DNA of 35,126 bases. It comes from a virus. The stretch spans positions 1 through 35,126 of IMG/VR virus record IMGVR_UViG_3300015360_000114. The stretch is one strand, 5' to 3'. The notes beneath the pieces are model-generated. The model saw only the letters and a program-made list of their open reading frames with translations. It ran no database searches and was not told the DNA's origin. The translations under genes were made by a program, and so were the position numbers. Below, piece after piece: positions 1 through 5,869 of this stretch. How positions within the stretch are numbered: the first letter of the stretch is position 1; each line of letters starts with the position of its first letter.

Positions 1-158
1 AGTTGCTCTAGTTGCTGTAGTTGCTGTATTCGCTCTAGTTGCTGTAGTTGCTGTAGTTGCTGTAGTTGCTGTATTCGCTCTAGTTGCTGTAGTTGCTGTA
101 GTTGCTGTAGTTGCTGTATTCGCTCTAGTTGCTGTAGTTGCTGTAGTTTCTCTATCTC
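1..158. repeat. 9-bp tandem repeat (left copy of the circular overlap)
   Basis: Seventeen 9-bp units, mostly agttgctgt with attcgctct at every fifth place, making a 45-bp higher-order period (attcgctct plus four agttgctgt). Read on the minus strand in the methyltransferase frame they encode Gln-Gln-Leu and Glu-Arg-Ile triplets. The same tract, one 45-bp unit shorter, ends the window at 35014-35126, so the two ends are the same place on a circular map. Confidence 0.95.
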
Positions 159-680
159 ACCAGCACGTTTATCACTATGCAAAAACTTAACCCTGCTTCT
201 CAATAGAAGTCTTTTGTCGTAGATTGAATATCCATCCTTAAATTTATCCATGCCAAACAATTCTTTAGCTGTGCTGTCAAAATCATTAAAAACAACAGCG
301 TTATGCATTGATCTCTTATGATTCTCAATATCTTTTCCGAAAATATAAGATTTTCCATTGTTACCAAAGGACCAGATTATTTTTACATACTGATCATTTT
401 CTTTTGCCCGATTAAACTCTTCCCTAGATATAAACTTTGGCTTGAAGTTTTCGTATGAATACTTTCCCGCCATTGCGTCTTTTATTAATTCACAAATGCC
501 TGGCTTGATCTCATTGAAGTGAAAGTTCTTATAATCTTTTCTTCTGTGCATTAGCATGAAATGAGATATTGAGAATCCCCCACCAAAAACATCGTAGAAG
601 TTATCAGCAGCGGGGAATGCTCGGCAAACCTTTTCCGCTATTGAACTCTTTGATCCCATGTATGGAATACCGTAGTTCAT
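1..680 (-). CDS. Dam-type DNA adenine methyltransferase, N-terminal part (split by window ends)
   Basis: N-terminal 226 codons of a D12-class N6-adenine methyltransferase that would methylate adenine in phage or host DNA. The protein starts MNYGIPYMGSKSSIAEK and has the SAM-binding DVFGGGFS motif near residue 40. After about 180 residues it enters a Leu/Gln-rich tract of LQQ and ERI triplets encoded by the 9-bp repeat, then runs off the window and resumes at 35126, where the catalytic DPPY motif lies. Joined across the repeat the protein would be about 327 or 342 aa, depending on how many 45-bp units are real. The start codon overlaps the stop of the ParB-like gene (ATGA). Motif order and the fold-back repeat fit Dam-like phage methylases; the target site is unknown. 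Confidence 0.88.
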   Translation of the reverse strand, partial: MNYGIPYMGSKSSIAEKVCRAFPAADNFYDVFGGGFSISHFMLMHRRKDYKNFHFNEIKPGICELIKDAMAGKYSYENFKPKFISREEFNRAKENDQYVKIIWSFGNNGKSYIFGKDIENHKRSMHNAVVFNDFDSTAKELFGMDKFKDGYSIYDKRLLLRSRVKFLHSDKRAGEIEKLQQLQQLERIQQLQQLQQLQQLERIQQLQQLQQLQQLERIQQLQQLEQ

Positions 681-1213
681 TTTACCCTAACGATATAACC
701 ACGACTTACTAGATCATCGTGTATATCTCGCAGCTCCATATCGTTTGGAAATATAACCTCTAGAACGTGCTTTTCTTCTTCTTCTTTATTTAATTCATCT
801 AGGGTTACTGGTTCGATATCTAAACTAAAGTTCTTTATACCAAGTAGTTCGATATCAAAAGCTGGGTCAAAGTCTGCGATATCGTTATTAATCTGCCCTA
901 GGTCTAGTGCGCTCCATGATGCGACTGCATTATCTGCTTGTAGATCTGCATATTCCTGCTGCGTTGAATCATAGTCTTGGAAGTTAACCGGAACTTCTGC
1001 CCAGCCGTTTGCGATTGCTGCGGCTAGTCTTCCGTGGCCGCTCGTGATAAAGCCTGTCTGTTTTGATACTTTAATCGGATAGCGCCATCCTTGATAGTTG
1101 AGTATTTTAGCCAGGCGCTCTATTTGTTCTTTGGGGTGTGAGTTCGCGTTATTTGGATGCGGATTTAGTTCTTGAACTGAAACTAATTTATCGAACAAGC
1201 AATTAATTTTCAT
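677..1213 (-). CDS. ParB/Srx-like domain protein
   Basis: 178 aa. The N-terminal half matches the ParB-like nuclease (ParB/sulfiredoxin) fold as seen in phages: a proline-rich NPHPNN segment near residue 17, helix IERLAKIL, and the signature SGHGRLAAA at residues 58-66 (GHGR is the usual nucleotide-binding core). Phage copies of this family often sit next to DNA methyltransferases and terminase genes, as here, and many are thought to be DNA-modifying or nuclease proteins rather than partition factors. No HTH for parS binding is evident. I chose ATG at 1213, which has GGGGA five bases upstream, over the ATG two codons earlier, which abuts that sequence. Its stop overlaps the methyltransferase start. 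A perfect 8-bp inverted repeat lies 13 bp upstream of this start. Confidence 0.75.
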   Translation of the reverse strand: MKINCLFDKLVSVQELNPHPNNANSHPKEQIERLAKILNYQGWRYPIKVSKQTGFITSGHGRLAAAIANGWAEVPVNFQDYDSTQQEYADLQADNAVASWSALDLGQINNDIADFDPAFDIELLGIKNFSLDIEPVTLDELNKEEEEKHVLEVIFPNDMELRDIHDDLVSRGYIVRVK

Positions 1214-1225
1214 TATCATCCCCTG

Positions 1226-1242
1226 AGGTTTAGACTAAACCT
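1226..1242. promoter_or_regulatory. Perfect inverted repeat upstream of the ParB-like gene
   Basis: AGGTTTAG-A-CTAAACCT, an 8-bp perfect palindrome around one base, lies just before the ribosome binding site of the ParB-like gene. It could be a protein operator, including a site for the ParB-like protein itself, or a leader hairpin in the mRNA. No poly-U follows, so a terminator is unlikely. Confidence 0.5.
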
Positions 1243-1291
1243 AGAAGAATGGTAACGTGTGTTATTTGATATTGTCTATAAATCTTAACAA

Positions 1292-1756
1292 TTAATCATT
1301 AGAATCTTCATATTCTTCTAAAATACTTTTAATAGTTCCCATAATTTCTCTGTTGAACTTTCCATCTCCCTGCGGCATGAATTCCCTTTTGTATTCCTTT
1401 TTGGCGTTTTCTCCATACAATCCTGTTAAGAAACCCTCGGCCTTACCAACTTGATCTTTTCCAACATTTACAACCAAGTCGTTCCCTGAAATGGATACTT
1501 TTAGGGAGTCTAGAAAATCACCCTCTTTTTCCAGGTTGGCAAATATCGAAGATGAAAATTCTCTTTTTTGATCTTTATATCCCTTTGTTAAGCCCCTAAC
1601 CCATTTACCGCCTGAAACTGGAGATGATCCCTCGCCGATATAGTCCAACATTGCCTCTTTTAAATAAGATGCTGCGGCTTGAAGCGCCTGTTTTTGTTTA
1701 TTTTTTGGGATATTTAAATCTAGGTCTTCTATTGGATTAAATTTAAATGGTTTCAT
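1292..1756 (-). CDS. Putative neck / head-completion protein
   Basis: 154 aa, soluble, charged. It contains EGSSPVSGGKW near residue 45, then KGYKDQK, then GDFLDSLKVSISGN near residue 80 and REFMPQG near residue 125. This order (GxSPV, YK, a G-D-F-L-x-S-L segment, a short beta segment) resembles virion morphogenesis or HK97 gp10-type neck proteins, and it is echoed by the gene at 26538-27152 (GISPVG, EYKG, SGDFLSNL). On the circular map it lies just upstream of the terminase genes, which suits a head or neck role, but the match is by eye and weak. ATG at 1756 has AAGGA five bases upstream. It overlaps the 3' end of the preceding ORF. Confidence 0.55.
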   Translation of the reverse strand: MKPFKFNPIEDLDLNIPKNKQKQALQAAASYLKEAMLDYIGEGSSPVSGGKWVRGLTKGYKDQKREFSSSIFANLEKEGDFLDSLKVSISGNDLVVNVGKDQVGKAEGFLTGLYGENAKKEYKREFMPQGDGKFNREIMGTIKSILEEYEDSND

Positions 1757-1928
1757 CCTCATCCTTTTTCTTTAGCCTGATAGGGGTCTTAAGAGCCTCG
1801 TAGTCCAAGAGTACGCTACATACACAATTTGGGCTTTGATACGATCCCGATTTAAATCCCTCTTTTAGGCAAAAAATATTACATTCGATGGATTTAACCT
1901 GTAACAGTGTAAGGCATAGCAGCAACAT
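1743..1928 (-). CDS. Small putative exported Cys-rich protein
   Basis: 61 aa. The first 12 residues are strongly hydrophobic (MLLLCLTLLQV), followed by cysteines at 5, 16, 20, 33 and 35 and a very basic then acidic tail (RLKKKDEDET). This could be a short signal sequence or a lipoprotein-like signal ending near Cys16, but no canonical lipobox is present. No clear Shine-Dalgarno precedes it. It lies downstream of the endolysin, so an outer spanin-like (Rz1-like) role is possible but unproven. Its last codons overlap the start of the neck-like gene. Confidence 0.4.
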   Translation of the reverse strand: MLLLCLTLLQVKSIECNIFCLKEGFKSGSYQSPNCVCSVLLDYEALKTPIRLKKKDEDETI

Positions 1929-1952
1929 TTCATATTATAGCTCGCGGATTCA

Positions 1953-2051
1953 TCATAGCTCAATGCGTCTTTTTAATTTAATCCTAATCCTGATGATGGT
2001 GGCGATTATAGAAAATACTAAATTAATAACTTGGTGCTCTTTGCTAATCAT
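1953..2051 (-). CDS. Tiny one-TM basic protein
   Basis: 32 aa. MISKEHQV is followed by a hydrophobic stretch (INLVFSIIATII) and a strongly basic tail (RIRIKLKRRIEL). Its ATG overlaps the stop of the preceding ORF (TGATG), typical of the translational coupling used throughout this genome. It looks like a small inner-membrane peptide with a cytoplasmic positive tail. No family recognised; it may belong to the lysis group around the endolysin, or be spurious given its size. Confidence 0.4.
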   Translation of the reverse strand: MISKEHQVINLVFSIIATIIRIRIKLKRRIEL

Positions 2052-2380
2052 CACTTGTTTTTAACCACCCTATATTTTGAGCTAACTGTTCTGATTAATA
2101 ACACATTCCCAATTGAATCAATTTCTACTACCTTGGTTGTTCTCAAGGTTTTAATTTCTCCGTTTGATTCTTGAGAATACCAAACAAACATCTCATTTAA
2201 AATCGGCAGCCTAAAGCAATAGCCATCTATTTTAGGGTTTTCCTGATTCAATAATAGTTCTTCGATTGTCACACTTATCGGATTTTGCCCGCCTGATCTC
2301 GTTTCTAATAATTTGCGAAATATCATCCATGGCTTTGTTATAATGCCTCCATTTATTTTCGGCTTCAGCAGAGCGCACAA
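2051..2380 (-). CDS. Hypothetical protein, start uncertain
   Basis: Up to 109 aa. The C-terminal two thirds (from about IEELLLNQENPKIDGYCFRLP onward) has the look of a real beta-rich protein with WYSQESNGEIKTL and EIDSIGNVLLI. The open frame begins at a TTG inside the upstream gene, which overlaps it in another frame down to 2232, so the true start is probably later; a TTG before NQENPK is one option. Its stop overlaps the ATG of the next tiny ORF, which supports the 3' end. Function unknown. Confidence 0.5.
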   Translation of the reverse strand: MCALLKPKINGGIITKPWMIFRKLLETRSGGQNPISVTIEELLLNQENPKIDGYCFRLPILNEMFVWYSQESNGEIKTLRTTKVVEIDSIGNVLLIRTVSSKYRVVKNK

Positions 2381-2462
2381 CCCTAAGATCGGTTATCCTT
2401 CTAAGCAACCACTGCCCATTAAATAATACCTGCCTTGATTTTATCTTAATAAAACTCTTCAT
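2232..2462 (-). CDS. Small basic hypothetical protein
   Basis: 76 aa, rich in Arg and Lys, with a segment LFNGQWLLRRITDLR and a helical RRAKSDKCDNRR tail. ATG at 2462 shares a base with the TGA of the endolysin (TGATG), so it is probably translated by coupling. The neighbouring frame (to 2380) is also open over its 3' half. It follows the endolysin, but nothing in the sequence identifies a lysis function. Confidence 0.5.
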   Translation of the reverse strand: MKSFIKIKSRQVLFNGQWLLRRITDLRVVRSAEAENKWRHYNKAMDDISQIIRNEIRRAKSDKCDNRRTIIESGKP

Positions 2463-3391
2463 CAAACCCCTCGATAGCCCAGCAATCTAGTGCGTGGGTA
2501 AGCGCTAATATTTGTGCTGTTGGATTGATTGCCGCCTAAAACGTAAATATTATTTGCGTCCTCGCTGTGATAAAAACCAACGTGACCGCCACCTGTCCTA
2601 GTAAAAACAACAACACAACCCCTGATTGGCTTCTTAAGTTCCACGCCCCATTTAATCCATGATCTAGCCGATGCGGAATTAGTGCCCTTAAGATTACACT
2701 CGATAACTACCCAATTTACAAAACTTGCACACCATGGCGTTTCATCAGTTAGCGCTTTGAGCGTTGTTGTTTTATGATATTGCAATATTCTTTTTTCCTG
2801 CGCGCTGCCAGGTTTTTCCTTAACGCCCATTTCTGCCTTTGCTGTTGCGTAAAGTTTTTCATAAATACCCATAGTATCCACCTCGGTAGTAAATTTAAGC
2901 GCCATTGTTTTTTTTGAGATAACAGATTTTCTAGCTTCTTTGCGAAATGGCGACCAGTATCGGCTCATGCCCTTCCATGGAGCTGCGTCACTTGCAATGC
3001 ACTTGTCTTTAATAATCCATCTGCTCGCCACAACCAGCATGGCTTTTATATTTGTCTGCGCGTCCAGTAGTTGTTCTGGAGTAACTTTTATTCCGTAGCC
3101 CCCCAAGGATTCAACAGACACTTGAAATAATCCTGTGCTAATTACTTTTTTACCCTTTGCATCAGTAAAGCCCTCGATAAATGTAGCCCGTGGATTGAAG
3201 CTACTTTCAAATTTAGCGAGCGCAGAAAATAAAACTATGTAAAAGCGCTTTCTCTGATCTGTATTTAATTCTCTGAATTCTGCGCAGTATTTTTCTATAT
3301 CTGCTGGAATAACTTCCAACATCTTTGGATCGATGTTGTCGTAAATAATCTGGCTCCAATTATCATTTATCCACTCGCTTTGAAATTTCAT
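2462..3391 (-). CDS. Modular endolysin: SLT-like lytic domain plus CHAP/NlpC-like amidase
   Basis: 309 aa. Residues about 45-165 resemble a lytic transglycosylase/lysozyme-like domain: the putative catalytic Glu62 in AKFESSFNP, then STGLFQVS at 85-92 and a late SRYW. Residues about 178-309 match the TIGR02594/CHAP-type cysteine peptidase pattern: YATAKAEMGVKE, then catalytic Cys221 in DETPWCASFVNW, SARSW, and His270 in TGGGHVGFY, followed by GGNQ. It would cut both the glycan and the peptide bonds of peptidoglycan. No signal peptide is visible, so release would need a holin. ATG at 3391 has AAGGAG five bases upstream; the GTG two codons earlier lies inside the ribosome binding site and is less likely. 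Its start overlaps a tiny upstream ORF (ATGA). Confidence 0.85.
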   Translation of the reverse strand: MKFQSEWINDNWSQIIYDNIDPKMLEVIPADIEKYCAEFRELNTDQRKRFYIVLFSALAKFESSFNPRATFIEGFTDAKGKKVISTGLFQVSVESLGGYGIKVTPEQLLDAQTNIKAMLVVASRWIIKDKCIASDAAPWKGMSRYWSPFRKEARKSVISKKTMALKFTTEVDTMGIYEKLYATAKAEMGVKEKPGSAQEKRILQYHKTTTLKALTDETPWCASFVNWVVIECNLKGTNSASARSWIKWGVELKKPIRGCVVVFTRTGGGHVGFYHSEDANNIYVLGGNQSNSTNISAYPRTRLLGYRGV

Positions 3392-3516
3392 TTGCACTCC
3401 TTAGTTAAGTCTATATTTTGTTTATACATGCAGGTTCTGGCTATCACTAATTCCTTGTGCATTATTTTATTACTAGAAGGATTTAAGAGCAGCGGGAATA
3501 ATAATAAATAAATCAT
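3388..3516 (-). CDS. Tiny ORF with hydrophobic N-terminus, upstream of endolysin
   Basis: 42 aa. It begins MIYLLLFPLLLNPSSNK, a short hydrophobic segment, followed by a polar basic tail with two cysteines. It is joined by ATGA overlaps both to the gene before it and to the endolysin after it. The ORF also carries the endolysin ribosome binding site. It may be a small membrane or exported peptide of the lysis group, or a leader ORF coupling translation into the endolysin. Confidence 0.45.
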   Translation of the reverse strand: MIYLLLFPLLLNPSSNKIMHKELVIARTCMYKQNIDLTKECK

Positions 3517-3914
3517 TTCTCCCCATCACGCTCGCCAAGCTTGGCGAGAGTTTCTCGGACTATCTCTAGCCAAGATTTTCCCTTGTTTGGTCCTCTAGTT
3601 CTTTCTCCATTAATCCATCCGTTATCGTCGCAGATTTCCTGCAAAGTAGCCTTAGCCACCGACAATGCCGCCTCTCGCGCTGCTGCTTCGGTCCGTTCTG
3701 TTTTTAGTTCTTTGAGAACGTGGTTTGCTCCTGCGATAAATCCTGCTTTGTATTCAAGATTTAAATGAACTTTTTTCTCGTACCGTTGGATTGCTCCCAA
3801 GTGCAGGTCAACCGTAAAACATTTAACCCATTCAGGTATCCCATATATCCCTGCCGCCAACTTCTCGGCTTCGGCTTCTATTTCGTCCAGCTTCGTTTGC
3901 ATATCGTCGTTCAT
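3513..3914 (-). CDS. Hypothetical coiled-coil protein
   Basis: 133 aa starting MNDDMQTKLDEIEAEAEKL. The N-terminal helix is acidic. The middle has YKAGFIAGANHVLKELK and an Ala-rich EAAAREAALSVAKATLQEI helix. It ends with NKGKSWLEIVRETLAKL and the charged ERDGEK tail, whose DNA forms the next gene's ribosome binding site. The open frame continues upstream to 3983, but ATG 3914 overlaps the stop of the 53-aa membrane ORF (ATGA) and is preceded by GGGAAG, so I take it as the start. No known family. Confidence 0.65.
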   Translation of the reverse strand: MNDDMQTKLDEIEAEAEKLAAGIYGIPEWVKCFTVDLHLGAIQRYEKKVHLNLEYKAGFIAGANHVLKELKTERTEAAAREAALSVAKATLQEICDDNGWINGERTRGPNKGKSWLEIVRETLAKLGERDGEK

Positions 3915-4072
3915 AGCTTCCCATTTAAATAAATAAGCGCCGCGCCCAATAGAAGAGCAAGGGCCAGCCTTGGTATAAACCACCGCATAAGCGCCTTGCG
4001 ACGTGACTTCATGCGGGCAATTTCAATCTTCATCAGATCACTCATCTCTTCCCAGTCACTCTTGTCGTTCAT
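3911..4072 (-). CDS. Small one-TM membrane protein
   Basis: 53 aa: an acidic start (MNDKSDWEEMSDLMKIEIARMK), basic SRRKALMR, then a transmembrane segment (WFIPRLALALLLGAALIYL) near the C-terminus. It is linked by ATGA to the 68-aa membrane protein upstream and the coiled-coil gene downstream. Cytoplasmic N-terminus and one TM near the C-end are inferred from the positive charges before the helix. With the 68-aa protein it is a candidate holin or antiholin, since both lie just before the endolysin. The DNA encoding WEEMSD contains GGGAAGAGATG, a buried ribosome-binding-site/start sequence. Confidence 0.6.
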   Translation of the reverse strand: MNDKSDWEEMSDLMKIEIARMKSRRKALMRWFIPRLALALLLGAALIYLNGKL

Positions 4073-4275
4073 TTTCCCCTCCAAATTTCATAAGTAAAAA
4101 ATCTTTGAAACATTCGGCTCTCTGCTAAAAGCCCCATTACCAATAGCGGCCCGAATAAAATAAATAACGGTAATGCAAACAACATCCACACCGGGAGGCT
4201 CTTTTGATTTAGATTTATCATCGCCCATAGAATCGTGCCGGGTATTACCCAGGCTAGAATCAGTAAATAAATCAT
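4069..4275 (-). CDS. Small two-TM membrane protein, holin candidate
   Basis: 68 aa with two hydrophobic helices: about residues 2-20 (IYLLILAWVIPGTILWAMI) and 30-50 (WMLFALPLFILFGPLLVMG), separated by a short polar loop NLNQKSL. It ends in a basic FFTYEIWRGK tail. Size and topology fit a class II holin, and the endolysin is four genes downstream, but nothing distinguishes it from other small phage membrane proteins. ATGA overlaps at both ends. Confidence 0.6.
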   Translation of the reverse strand: MIYLLILAWVIPGTILWAMINLNQKSLPVWMLFALPLFILFGPLLVMGLLAESRMFQRFFTYEIWRGK

Positions 4276-4718
4276 AGCCTCCCCCTCAAATACTCGTCGA
4301 TCTTGGCCAAGGCTTCGCGGGCTATTTCTGACTGTTGATTATAAGATGGCTCGCGCTCAAATGTTGTAATGCTAATGTTTACGATCTTATCCAAGGCATC
4401 TCTCGCCATTGCAAGCTGCTCCTCAACCTTCCGCTCTGCAAGATACCTATCGCCAGCGGCGTCCATTCTTTTAATTCGTTCCTCGTGCTCCTGCAAATCG
4501 TCGGTCGGCACTACATGTATATGCTGATCACTCATCTCTTCCCCCTCCAAGCGCGCAGCATTAGACGCAGCCTCCGCCGCGTCCAACTTCACCCTCGCAT
4601 CTTCTTCATCAGCCCACGCAGCAGCACATGCATTGCCCAAAGCAATGGCTGCATCATACGCTACACCCCACGCCGCCTCTGCCTCCTCCAGCCTCATTTC
4701 AAGTTCTGCTTTGTTCAT
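4272..4718 (-). CDS. Ala/Glu-rich coiled-coil protein, possible in-frame fusion
   Basis: 148 aa. Residues 1-60 are an Ala-rich helix (MNKAELEMRLEEAEAAWG and onward), nearly identical at its start to the gene at 5422. At residue 61 the sequence EGEEMSDQ is encoded by DNA containing GGAGGGGGAAGAGATG, a ribosome binding site and ATG (4535) inside the frame. An 87-aa second product (MSDQHIHVVPTDDLQEHEER onward) could therefore start there, or two genes have fused. The second part is an acidic-basic coiled coil. The ribosome binding site for the main start is GGGGGAGAG, shared with several neighbours. Function unknown. Confidence 0.6.
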   Translation of the reverse strand: MNKAELEMRLEEAEAAWGVAYDAAIALGNACAAAWADEEDARVKLDAAEAASNAARLEGEEMSDQHIHVVPTDDLQEHEERIKRMDAAGDRYLAERKVEEQLAMARDALDKIVNISITTFEREPSYNQQSEIAREALAKIDEYLRGRL

Positions 4719-4725
4719 CTCTCCC
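4652..4725. repeat. 74-bp direct repeat, copy 1
   Basis: Identical over 74 bp to 5529-5602. It covers the gene-start region (ribosome binding site plus the first 22 or so codons) of two Ala-rich genes, so the 5' ends of 4272-4718 and 5422-5595 are a recent duplication or recombination product. Confidence 0.95.
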
Positions 4726-5158
4726 CCTCATGCCTGGATCCCTTAAGCACAAAACAGGCAATGTGTTGACCGATGCCTTTTCCTGGTTTCCCATCCTCGG
4801 TAGCGCACCATTTTATATCTCCTAGGTTTCTGATCTCAGAAGTGTGTTTAATTAGAAGCAGTATCCACTTAGGAACGGGGTAAACTAGAACCACGTTGTT
4901 TCCTTTGGCCTGTTCCGCTAATGCTTTGCGAACCCACGCGGTCGGGCCTTTCTTTTTGCCATCCATGATAATGGAACCAAAAGGAGGGTTAACATAATTT
5001 GCTTTACCCCAATCCATAGATAGGCCATCGAAGCCATTGGGCAAAGGATACGGGCAAGGATCGAAGTCAAAGTTAAATTCATTTGTAAGCGTCTCCATTA
5101 ATTCAGGCGGTGTTAGCCAGTAATGTTTTCCGTCTTTCGCTCCATTAATAAAGCTCAT
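4715..5158 (-). CDS. Phage DNA N6-adenine methyltransferase (second MTase)
   Basis: 147 aa, matching the phage DNA N-6-adenine-methyltransferase family (PF05869-like): WLTPPELMETL at 14-24, FDFDPCPYP at 30-38, and the catalytic NPPF at 57-60 (YVNPPFG), then VVLVYPVPKW near 105 and a conserved IACFVLKG end. Members modify adenine in phage DNA, commonly to evade restriction. This is a different family from the Dam-type enzyme spanning the window ends. It is at the short end for the family but all motifs are present. Stop and start overlap its neighbours (ATGA), and its C-terminal EGER is encoded by the next gene's ribosome binding site. Confidence 0.88.
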   Translation of the reverse strand: MSFINGAKDGKHYWLTPPELMETLTNEFNFDFDPCPYPLPNGFDGLSMDWGKANYVNPPFGSIIMDGKKKGPTAWVRKALAEQAKGNNVVLVYPVPKWILLLIKHTSEIRNLGDIKWCATEDGKPGKGIGQHIACFVLKGSRHEGER

Positions 5159-5406
5159 CTCTCCCCCTCGTTCTCACCAAAGATTTGCTTCCATAACCGC
5201 TTTGCCGAACCGGTTCTGGGAACAAGCACTACCTTCGAAAAGTCTCTTCCGCATTCGTGAATTTTACTTTGCAATCCCGCGCTATCCTTTAAAAGAACCG
5301 GCACGTTAGTTGGGAAGTCGTTTTGGCATTTGGGGCAATGGTAATTTACTACCAGCAGCTTGTGTCGTTCGATCCATTCGTCCAAATTTACTTCAGGGTA
5401 GATCAT
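5155..5406 (-). CDS. Hypothetical zinc-ribbon-like protein
   Basis: 83 aa. It has CPKC at residues 24-27 and one later Cys (HECGRDF near 52), suggesting a partial zinc-binding knuckle. It starts MIYPEVNLDEWIERHK and ends ENEGER, the last residues being encoded by the GAGGGGGAGAGATGA junction that starts the methyltransferase. No known function. Confidence 0.6.
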   Translation of the reverse strand: MIYPEVNLDEWIERHKLLVVNYHCPKCQNDFPTNVPVLLKDSAGLQSKIHECGRDFSKVVLVPRTGSAKRLWKQIFGENEGER

Positions 5407-5421
5407 TTTTACACTCGTCGT

Positions 5422-5595
5422 TCATCGTTTCCCAATCCGCCTCCGCCAGGCCAGAATCAACGCATCCCATTTCGCCATCGCATCCCGCTCATCAGACCAC
5501 GCAGACTCCGTACCCGCAAAGCGCGCTACATCATACGCTACACCCCACGCCGCCTCTGCCTCCTCCAGCCTCATTTCAAGTTCTGCTTTGTTCAT
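5422..5595 (-). CDS. Short Ala-rich paralogue of the 4272-4718 gene
   Basis: 57 aa. The first 22 residues (MNKAELEMRLEEAEAAWGVA) repeat the start of the gene at 4272-4718, and the DNA is identical for 74 bp. It then diverges into RFAGTESAWSDERDAMAKW and a basic IGKR end. ATG 5595 is used rather than the GTG three codons earlier. Just upstream a nine-codon mini-ORF (MSNKREWER) ends at this start, and looks like the scar of a joined gene. Probably a truncated or rearranged duplicate. Confidence 0.5.
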   Translation of the reverse strand: MNKAELEMRLEEAEAAWGVAYDVARFAGTESAWSDERDAMAKWDALILAWRRRIGKR

Positions 5596-5602
5596 CTCTC
5601 CC
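5529..5602. repeat. 74-bp direct repeat, copy 2
   Basis: Identical to 4652-4725; see that entry. The identity breaks within the poly-purine ribosome binding site (GGGGGAGAG in copy 1, GTGGGAGAG here). Confidence 0.95.
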
Positions 5603-5617
5603 ACTCACGCTTGTTGC

Positions 5618-5869
5618 TCATCGCTTATACCAATCCGGTTCCGGCTTTGGGAATCTCTCGCTGAAAATAATTTCATTCTCTTCGATATCCTCATATTCGA
5701 TATCCTCGGCTTCGGGCCAGAATTCCAGAATCTGCTTTTCTGAATCGGCGTAAGCTATGACGATGCTGTGCTCTTCAGAACACCCCGAACACCAGTATGG
5801 GTAAGGCGTCGGAAATTTTACTGGCCGATAGTCATCTAAATTTGCCTTAAATCTTGCTCTAATCATCAT
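5618..5869 (-). CDS. Conserved phage hypothetical protein
   Basis: 83 aa. The order RARFKANLDDYRPVKFP, PYPYWCSGCSEEHSIVIAYAD, ILEFWPEAEDIEYED, FSERFPKPEPDW recalls a small phage protein family I have seen without a function. Two cysteines in CSGC. Acidic C-terminal half. ATG 5869 overlaps the previous stop (ATGA); a second ATG follows directly. Confidence 0.65.
   Translation of the reverse strand: MMIRARFKANLDDYRPVKFPTPYPYWCSGCSEEHSIVIAYADSEKQILEFWPEAEDIEYEDIEENEIIFSERFPKPEPDWYKR

Noticed and set aside
1-158. Direct terminal repeat as in T7-like phages
   Set aside because: The shared sequence is a tandem repeat in a gene and the copies differ by a 45-bp unit; circular assembly explains it better.
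4335-4769. Plus-strand open frame over the Ala-rich coiled-coil gene
   Set aside because: Antisense of an Ala/Glu-rich gene, which leaves the opposite frames open by composition; no ribosome site.
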